Positions 14,144 to 18,339 of a stretch of DNA of 18,339 nucleotides are shown piece by piece. The stretch is from the NCBI GenBank assembly GCA_002390425.1, contig DGPL01000015.1, forward strand, positions 1-18,339, in the 5' to 3' direction. Both the position numbers and the translations under genes were made by a program. Under the pieces are notes generated by a model. It ran no database searches, had not been told where the DNA came from, and saw nothing but the letters and a program-made list of their open reading frames with translations. Each line of letters begins with the position of its first letter. The stretch's first letter is position 1. The DNA is from Kordiimonadaceae bacterium UBA4441 (lineage in GTDB: Bacteria > Pseudomonadota > Alphaproteobacteria > Sphingomonadales > Emcibacteraceae).

Positions 14144-15493
14144 ATGATTGAGAAAGTCCTAATCGCCAATCGCGGCGAAATTGCGCTACGAATACACCGG
14201 GCCTGTCATGAGATGGGCATTAAGACGGTTGCTGTTCATTCTACAGCAGATGAAAGTGCAATGCATGTTCGTCTCGCGGACGAAAGCGTATGCATCGGCC
14301 CACCACCATCGGTCGATAGTTATTTGAATATCCCGGCCATAATGTCAGCCGCCGCAATTACCGGTGCTGATGCCATCCATCCGGGTTATGGTTTCTTATC
14401 AGAAAGCGCAAAATTCGCAGAAATAATTGAAAAGCACGGCATTAAATTTATTGGCCCAACAGCGGATCATATTAATTTGATGGGTGATAAAATTTCAGCA
14501 AAAGATGCAGTCGCAAAAGCCGGCATTCCCATTGTTCCAGGATCAGAAGGGGAAGTCAGCGAATTTAAAGATGCAGCCATAGTCGCACAAGGAATTGGCT
14601 ATCCAGTGATCGTGAAAGCGGCCTCAGGTGGTGGCGGTCGAGGAATGAAGATCGTCCATAACGAATCTGAACTTGAACTTGCGGTTAGCTCCGCGAAAAA
14701 AGAAGCTGCGGCTGCTTTTGGTGACGGTACTGTTTATCTTGAAAAATTCCTTACCACGCCGCGGCATATTGAAATACAAATTCTTGCAGATACCCATGGT
14801 AATGTTATACACCTTGGTGAGCGTGATTGCTCGCTTCAACGTCGCCATCAAAAAGTATTAGAAGAAAGTCCATCACCCGCCCTTAACGCAGAAGCACGTG
14901 ATGCTATTGGCGAAGTTTGCCGTAAAGCGGTTAAAAAATTAGGGTATCGCGGCGCAGGAACCATTGAATTCCTTTATGAAAATGGTGAATTTTATTTCAT
15001 TGAAATGAATACTCGTATCCAGGTTGAGCATCCGGTCACGGAAATGATAACCGGTATCGATTTGGTAAAAGAGCAAATACGTATCGCTGATGGTCTTGAA
15101 CTTAAATATAAACAGGAAGATATTAAATTTTCCGGTCATGCCATTGAATGTCGTATTAATGCCGAAGATCCATATACATTTATGCCGTCTCCTGGACAGG
15201 TTAAAGATTATCATACGCCGGGTGGCCTTGATGTACGTGTCGAAAGCGCACTTTATGCGCGCTATCATATCCCGCCACATTATGACAGTATGATCGCAAA
15301 GCTCGTTGTTCATGGGAAAACCAGAAACGAATGTTTGATGCGTTTACGCCGTTCATTGGAAGAATATGTAATTGATGGCATTAAAACCACAATTCCACTT
15401 CATCAAAAAATCATTCGCGAAGATGATTTCATCAACGGCGATTATAATATCCATTGGCTTGAGAAATATTTAGAAAAACTTAATGCCGAATAA
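14144..15493 (+). CDS. accC: Biotin carboxylase of acetyl-CoA carboxylase
   Basis: 449 residues, full length. It carboxylates biotin on AccB using ATP and bicarbonate. The N-terminal domain starts VLIANRGEIALRIHRACHEM and contains IHPGYGFLSE. The ATP-grasp domain has Lys116, Lys159 and the glycine loop SGGGGRGMKI (161-170). Metal and bicarbonate residues lie in FYFIEMNTRIQVEHPVTE, with GTIEFLYE just before. The C-terminal domain includes HAIECRINAEDP and YDSMIAKLVVHG. It is 12 nt after accB and certainly co-transcribed with it. All key residues are present. Confidence 0.98.
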   Translation: MIEKVLIANRGEIALRIHRACHEMGIKTVAVHSTADESAMHVRLADESVCIGPPPSVDSYLNIPAIMSAAAITGADAIHPGYGFLSESAKFAEIIEKHGIKFIGPTADHINLMGDKISAKDAVAKAGIPIVPGSEGEVSEFKDAAIVAQGIGYPVIVKAASGGGGRGMKIVHNESELELAVSSAKKEAAAAFGDGTVYLEKFLTTPRHIEIQILADTHGNVIHLGERDCSLQRRHQKVLEESPSPALNAEARDAIGEVCRKAVKKLGYRGAGTIEFLYENGEFYFIEMNTRIQVEHPVTEMITGIDLVKEQIRIADGLELKYKQEDIKFSGHAIECRINAEDPYTFMPSPGQVKDYHTPGGLDVRVESALYARYHIPPHYDSMIAKLVVHGKTRNECLMRLRRSLEEYVIDGIKTTIPLHQKIIREDDFINGDYNIHWLEKYLEKLNAE

Positions 15494-15535
15494 TCGGATA
15501 TTTTTATAAAAATTAATTAAGGAGGAGACTTATTT

Positions 15536-16192
15536 GTGAACATCACACCTGAGCTCCTCCTTAGTGCTTATATGAAGGGCATTTTTCCAATGGCGGAAAG
15601 TGCCGATAGCGATGATGTTTTTTGGGTTGATCCTGATGAACGCGGTATTTTCCCACTTGATCAATTCCATGTACCCAAAAAGTTAGCAAAAAAAATTAAG
15701 TCTGAACCCTTTAAAGTTCGAATTAATACAGCCTTTCAAGAGGTCATGTTAAAATGTGCTGAACCCACCGATAATGTTGATAGGCAAAACACTTGGATAA
15801 ATAAAACGATACTTACCCGTTATAATGAACTTCATGAAATGGGATATGCTCATTCTGTTGAATGTTGGCAAGATCAAGATCTTGTTGGTGGCTTATATGG
15901 CGTTTCGCTTAATGGTGCCTTTTGCGGTGAAAGCATGTTTCACACGGTCACCGATGCCAGTAAAATAGCCCTCGTCTATCTTGTTGCGCGTTTAAAGGTT
16001 GGTGGATATAGATTGCTTGATACACAATTTGTGACAGATCAACTTAGTCAATTTGGGGCTATTGAAATTTCCAGAAAAGAATACCGTGCCCGTTTAAAAG
16101 AAGCGCTTCTCGTTGAGGATAGTAATTTTTATTCAATGTCAGAGGAGGCGGACGGGTCAACCATCTTACAATCGGTAACCCAAACATCATAA
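15536..16192 (+). CDS. aat: Leucyl/phenylalanyl-tRNA--protein transferase
   Basis: 218 residues, the family size. It adds Leu or Phe from aminoacyl-tRNA to proteins with N-terminal Arg or Lys, marking them for ClpS/ClpAP degradation. Signatures are LLLSAYMKGIFPMAE, VFWVDPDERGIFPLD, NTWINKTILTRYNELHEMGYAHSVE (about 84-108), LVGGLYGVSLNGAFCGESMF and LLDTQFVTDQLSQFGA. The start is GTG at 15536, 7 nt after a very strong GGAGGAGA, which decides it. It is the last gene of the aroQ cluster, 42 nt after accC. The last 64 nt overlap the 3' end of the DUF2155 gene on the opposite strand. Confidence 0.97.
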   Translation: MNITPELLLSAYMKGIFPMAESADSDDVFWVDPDERGIFPLDQFHVPKKLAKKIKSEPFKVRINTAFQEVMLKCAEPTDNVDRQNTWINKTILTRYNELHEMGYAHSVECWQDQDLVGGLYGVSLNGAFCGESMFHTVTDASKIALVYLVARLKVGGYRLLDTQFVTDQLSQFGAIEISRKEYRARLKEALLVEDSNFYSMSEEADGSTILQSVTQTS

Positions 16193-16524
16193 ACCGCATG
16201 TTCAAGCGCAGAAATCGCAGGGCTTGATGCAAACATCCAACCTTTAAAAATTTCAGTCGCAACATTGGTTTGCCCATAATCAACCACTTCAATAAAAGCG
16301 ACAGATTCAGGGGTTTCTTCCGGTGGGTTTGATTGGCAGCTACGCATAGTAATTTCCAACGTTCCAAATTTTACTTTTTCATCCCGACTGATTTGAATAG
16401 TCTCGAGCTTAGCTGTTATTTTATTTAATGCCCCAAGGGTTACAACTGGGACCTCTTGCGCGAGAGCACTGTTAATACCTAGTATAATAAATAATGATAA
16501 TTTTTTTAATGTCCGGCTGAGCAT
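16129..16524 (-). CDS. DUF2155 family periplasmic protein
   Basis: 131 residues. A signal peptide (MLSRTLKKLSLFIILGINSALA) is followed by the mature domain. TLGALNKITAKLETIQI and FGTLEITMRSCQSNPPEETPES, then IFKGWMFASSPAISALEHAVYDVWVTDC, are the conserved parts of DUF2155, an alphaproteobacterial family of unknown function. The two Cys (62 and 118) may form a disulfide in the periplasm. It starts 5 nt after the mlaD stop and is the last gene of the NDUFA12-mlaD operon. Its 3' 64 nt are antisense to the end of aat, so the two messages converge without a terminator. Confidence 0.9.
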   Translation of the reverse strand: MLSRTLKKLSLFIILGINSALAQEVPVVTLGALNKITAKLETIQISRDEKVKFGTLEITMRSCQSNPPEETPESVAFIEVVDYGQTNVATEIFKGWMFASSPAISALEHAVYDVWVTDCKMVDPSASSDIE

Positions 16525-16529
16525 AATGC

Positions 16530-16976
16530 TTACTCTTCTGCACTGCTTCCTGCAAAAGTACTTAGCAGGCCAAGAAGATCAACGGCGCCTTGCGTTTCGA
16601 TGATTGTGTCACCATTTTCTAGCATCACATCACTGCCACCAGGATCAAGTACTAGGTAATTACCGCCAAGTAGTCCTTCGGATGTGATTTTTGCAAATGT
16701 ATCTTCAGGAAGGTCAATAGATGAATCGATATTCATTTCAACAACGGCTTCATATGTTGTTTTATCAAGTTCACTGCCAACTATGGTACCAACTTTAATA
16801 CCACTAATTTTAACTTCACCGCCTGTTACCAATCCATCAATTTTATCAAAATTTGCATAATAAGTTGCATCATACGTGGAACCGACACCAGCGTTACTGA
16901 ATGCAAAATAAAGAAACCAGACTGTGATTAAAAGAACCACTGCGCCCATCATTGTCTCAACAACACTGTTTCTCAT
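16530..16976 (-). CDS. mlaD: MlaD-type MCE-domain protein
   Basis: 148 residues. One N-terminal membrane segment (about 9-27) precedes a single MCE domain (about 38-115): YYANFDKIDGLVTGGEVKISGIKVGTI, then VVEMNIDSSIDLPEDTFAKI, GLLGGNYLVLDPG and LENGDTI. MlaD proteins form a hexameric periplasmic ring on the MlaFEDB transporter and bind phospholipids moved between the inner and outer membranes. The transporter genes mlaF and mlaE are not here. The ATG at 16976 has AGGAG 7 nt upstream. It is 25 nt after the NDUFA12-type gene and 5 nt before the DUF2155 gene. Confidence 0.92.
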   Translation of the reverse strand: MRNSVVETMMGAVVLLITVWFLYFAFSNAGVGSTYDATYYANFDKIDGLVTGGEVKISGIKVGTIVGSELDKTTYEAVVEMNIDSSIDLPEDTFAKITSEGLLGGNYLVLDPGGSDVMLENGDTIIETQGAVDLLGLLSTFAGSSAEE

Positions 16977-17001
16977 TTAGTCACTCCTGAATATTTATAA
17001 A

Positions 17002-17391
17002 TCAATTACCGGGTGTCCAGGCTTCATAGTCACCCGTCGATGGTTTACGCACACCACCTTCTGTTAATGCACCACTTGGTGAATAGGCGTGAACTGTTCC
17101 TGTTTGATTAGGAAGATGTTCTTTTTCCCAGCTTTTCTTAGTACGCGGTTTTTCAAGTGGCGTATAATCAACGATTTTGTGAAGCCAAGCATGCCAGTCA
17201 GGCTCAATGCTAGACGCTTCGATTTCACCGTTCCAAATGACCCAACGTTTTTTACCGTCTTTAGAAGTATAATATTTATTGCCTTGGCTGTCTTCGCCAA
17301 CATTTATACCTTTAAATTTTGTGTGGAGTAATGTGCCGATCGTTGCCACATGCCACCATGCGAAAATACGTTTAATTAAAGAAACCAACAT
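17002..17391 (-). CDS. NDUFA12-family complex I accessory protein
   Basis: 129 residues from the chosen start. Family signatures are TLLHTKFKGINVGEDSQGNKYY, RWVIWNGEIEASSIEPDWHAWLH, DYTPLE and YEAWTPG at the C-terminus. NDUFA12 (B17.2) is a supernumerary subunit of NADH:ubiquinone oxidoreductase shared by mitochondria and alphaproteobacteria, which is the best lineage marker in the window. It sits on the matrix or cytoplasmic arm, where it helps complete the NADH module. The ATG at 17391 is chosen over the one at 17397 because it lies just after GAGAT; the Shine-Dalgarno is weak. mlaD and DUF2155 follow in one operon. Confidence 0.93.
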   Translation of the reverse strand: MLVSLIKRIFAWWHVATIGTLLHTKFKGINVGEDSQGNKYYTSKDGKKRWVIWNGEIEASSIEPDWHAWLHKIVDYTPLEKPRTKKSWEKEHLPNQTGTVHAYSPSGALTEGGVRKPSTGDYEAWTPGN

Positions 17392-17425
17392 AATCATCTC
17401 GTTTATTGTTAAATTGCTTATCCTT

Positions 17426-17454
17426 TCTATACCCCGAAGGGGGCATAAGAACAA
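17426..17454 (-). promoter_or_regulatory. Candidate promoter of the NDUFA12-mlaD-DUF2155 operon, with hairpin in the spacer
   Basis: On the minus strand TTGTTC (17449-17454), 17 nt, TATAGA (17426-17431). The hexamers are moderate matches (three and four of six). The spacer carries a 7 bp inverted repeat (17429-17435 with 17440-17446, loop CTTC in this orientation). The leader to the ATG at 17391 would be about 28 nt. Confidence 0.35.
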
Positions 17455-17461
17455 CCTTTAA

Positions 17462-17807
17462 AGCAATTCAAAGAACCACAATTTTATTTTTCTAGGGTAC
17501 AATGATCTCAAAGCGTGACTATATTAAGGCATCACTTTCATGTTGCTCTCAAAAAAACCAATATTGCGTAAGCTTTTAACTAAAAGACACCTAAAAATAC
17601 TAAAACCTCGGCGACTCATCAAAGCACTACATCTAGTTTATTAAATGTTAGTCAACCACAAAATCTATTAAAAATTGCTTTGTTGATACAACCATTTCCG
17701 TTACAATTCACATCAGTATCAATCATAAATATATAAAATAAATTCAGTGCCCTTTTAATAAGAATTTTAGATAAATTTTTAAGGCTCTGATTTTAAGGCG
17801 GAATAAA
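17462..17807. other. Gene-free intergenic region upstream of nrdJ
   Basis: 346 nt of very AT-rich DNA with no convincing coding frame, tRNA or known RNA structure. A possible promoter on the plus strand is TTGTTG (17680-17685), 16 nt, TACAAT (17702-17707), which would give a leader of about 95 nt. TTTTAAGGC occurs twice 14 nt apart (17777-17785 and 17791-17799); the second copy leads into the nrdJ ribosome binding site. I saw no NrdR box or cobalamin riboswitch, but weak forms cannot be excluded by eye. Confidence 0.4.
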
Positions 17808-18339
17808 ATGAAAATTCAACGTTGCTACACAAAAACAGATAAATCAGCTTATGAAGATATAGCTTTTAGAAGAGCAGATAGCGAGATTCGTAATCCTGAT
17901 GGCGAAGTAATATTCGGTTTAAAAGGGTTCGAAATTCCAAAAGATTGGAGCCAAGTGGCATCAGATATCATTGCGCAAAAATATTTCCGTAAAGCCGGCG
18001 TCCCTTCTCGCCTTAAATCAGTTGAAGAAAAAGGCGTACCAAAATGGCTGTGGCGAAAAGAAGCCGACTTAGAAGCACTTGAAAAACTACCTGAAGGCGA
18101 AAGATACGGTCCAGAAAAAAGTGCGAAGCAAGTATTTAATCGTCTTGCGGGCACATGGACCTATTGGGGCTGGAAAGGTGGATATTTCAACGAAGAAAGA
18201 GATGCAAAAGCATTTTATGATGAATTAAGCTTCATGCTCGCCAGTCAAATGTGCGCACCTAATTCCCCGCAATGGTTTAATACTGGTCTCCATTGGGCAT
18301 ATGGTATTGATGGCCCCTCGCAAGGTCATTATTATGTTG
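17808..18339 (+). CDS. nrdJ: Adenosylcobalamin-dependent (class II) ribonucleotide reductase (partial, N-terminal part)
   Basis: 177 codons are visible; the rest continues past the right edge. The enzyme reduces ribonucleotides to deoxyribonucleotides using adenosylcobalamin to make the thiyl radical, with no oxygen requirement. Recognised N-terminal segments are DIAFRRADSEIRNPDGE, VPKDW-like IPKDWSQVASDIIAQKYFRKAGVP, WLWR, GERYGPEKSAKQVFNRLAGTWTYWGWKGGYF and MCAPNSPQWFNTGLHWAYGI. They match the long alphaproteobacterial B12-dependent form (about 1,200 residues in full). The ATG at 17808 follows AAGGCGGA by 5 nt. The gene is on its own promoter after a 346 nt gap. Confidence 0.94.
   Translation, partial: MKIQRCYTKTDKSAYEDIAFRRADSEIRNPDGEVIFGLKGFEIPKDWSQVASDIIAQKYFRKAGVPSRLKSVEEKGVPKWLWRKEADLEALEKLPEGERYGPEKSAKQVFNRLAGTWTYWGWKGGYFNEERDAKAFYDELSFMLASQMCAPNSPQWFNTGLHWAYGIDGPSQGHYYV

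Noticed and set aside
14939..15313. 124-codon frame antisense to accC
   Set aside because: The sense strand encodes the conserved ATP-grasp and C-terminal domains of biotin carboxylase; the antisense frame has no recognisable domain.
17002..17454. Longer NDUFA12 reading frame starting at TTG 17454
   Set aside because: The extra N-terminal residues come from the promoter and hairpin region and do not resemble the family, which starts close to the LVSLIKRIFAWWHV segment.
17462..17807. Possible cobalamin riboswitch or NrdR box before nrdJ
   Set aside because: I found neither the B12-box type sequence nor an NrdR palindrome by eye; the short GTTG-ATA-CAAC repeat near 17682 is too small to call.

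Overview
The window reads as a stretch of an AT-rich alphaproteobacterial chromosome. The best evidence is an NDUFA12-type complex I accessory protein, a DUF2155 protein and a single MlaD-type MCE protein in one operon, next to aroQ-accB-accC-aat. A KorA/KorB 2-oxoacid:ferredoxin oxidoreductase and a B12-dependent ribonucleotide reductase also fit. I cannot name the genus. No rRNA, tRNA, CRISPR array, insertion sequence or phage gene was seen.

Layout. Positions 1-306 (-) hold the start of a Tat-exported HisC-like aminotransferase. Positions 432-5297 (-) are a regulatory block. Read in transcription order it holds an ECF sigma factor, a small membrane protein that is probably its anti-sigma factor, a Metal_resist-type periplasmic sensor, an SprA-like metalloprotease, an orphan sensor histidine kinase and a YigZ/IMPACT protein. 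Positions 5429-6536 (+) are a broken DUF3592 gene with two frameshifts and one in-frame stop. Positions 6502-9386 (-) are korA-korB. Positions 9574-10911 (+) are a DinF-type MATE transporter that carries a parS-like palindrome in its first codons. Positions 10972-12075 (+) are an exported TPR/TonB-C protein split by an in-frame TAA. Positions 12094-13097 (-) are thiS-thiG. Positions 13188-16192 (+) are aroQ-accB-accC-aat. Positions 16129-17391 (-) are the NDUFA12-mlaD-DUF2155 operon. Positions 17808 to the end (+) are the start of nrdJ.

How the genes work together. Most of the right half is housekeeping: shikimate pathway, acetyl-CoA carboxylase, N-end-rule tagging, thiamine thiazole synthesis, respiratory complex I, envelope lipid traffic and dNTP synthesis. 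korA-korB gives ferredoxin-linked 2-oxoacid oxidation. The left block senses the envelope or environment. The sigma/anti-sigma/sensor trio resembles CnrH/CnrY/CnrX in composition, and the predicted periplasmic tails of the two membrane proteins carry opposite charge.

The points most worth following are these: (1) a palindrome at 9601-9614 with the ParB-type core of parS but the outer base pair of the Noc site; (2) two accessory genes cut by single in-frame TAA codons, one of them with two extra frameshifts, while all housekeeping genes are intact; (3) a histidine kinase that appears to start at ATT behind a perfect GGAGG; (4) the ECF trio with its acidic/arginine-rich tail pair. All calls come from reading the sequence; no database search or computation was run.
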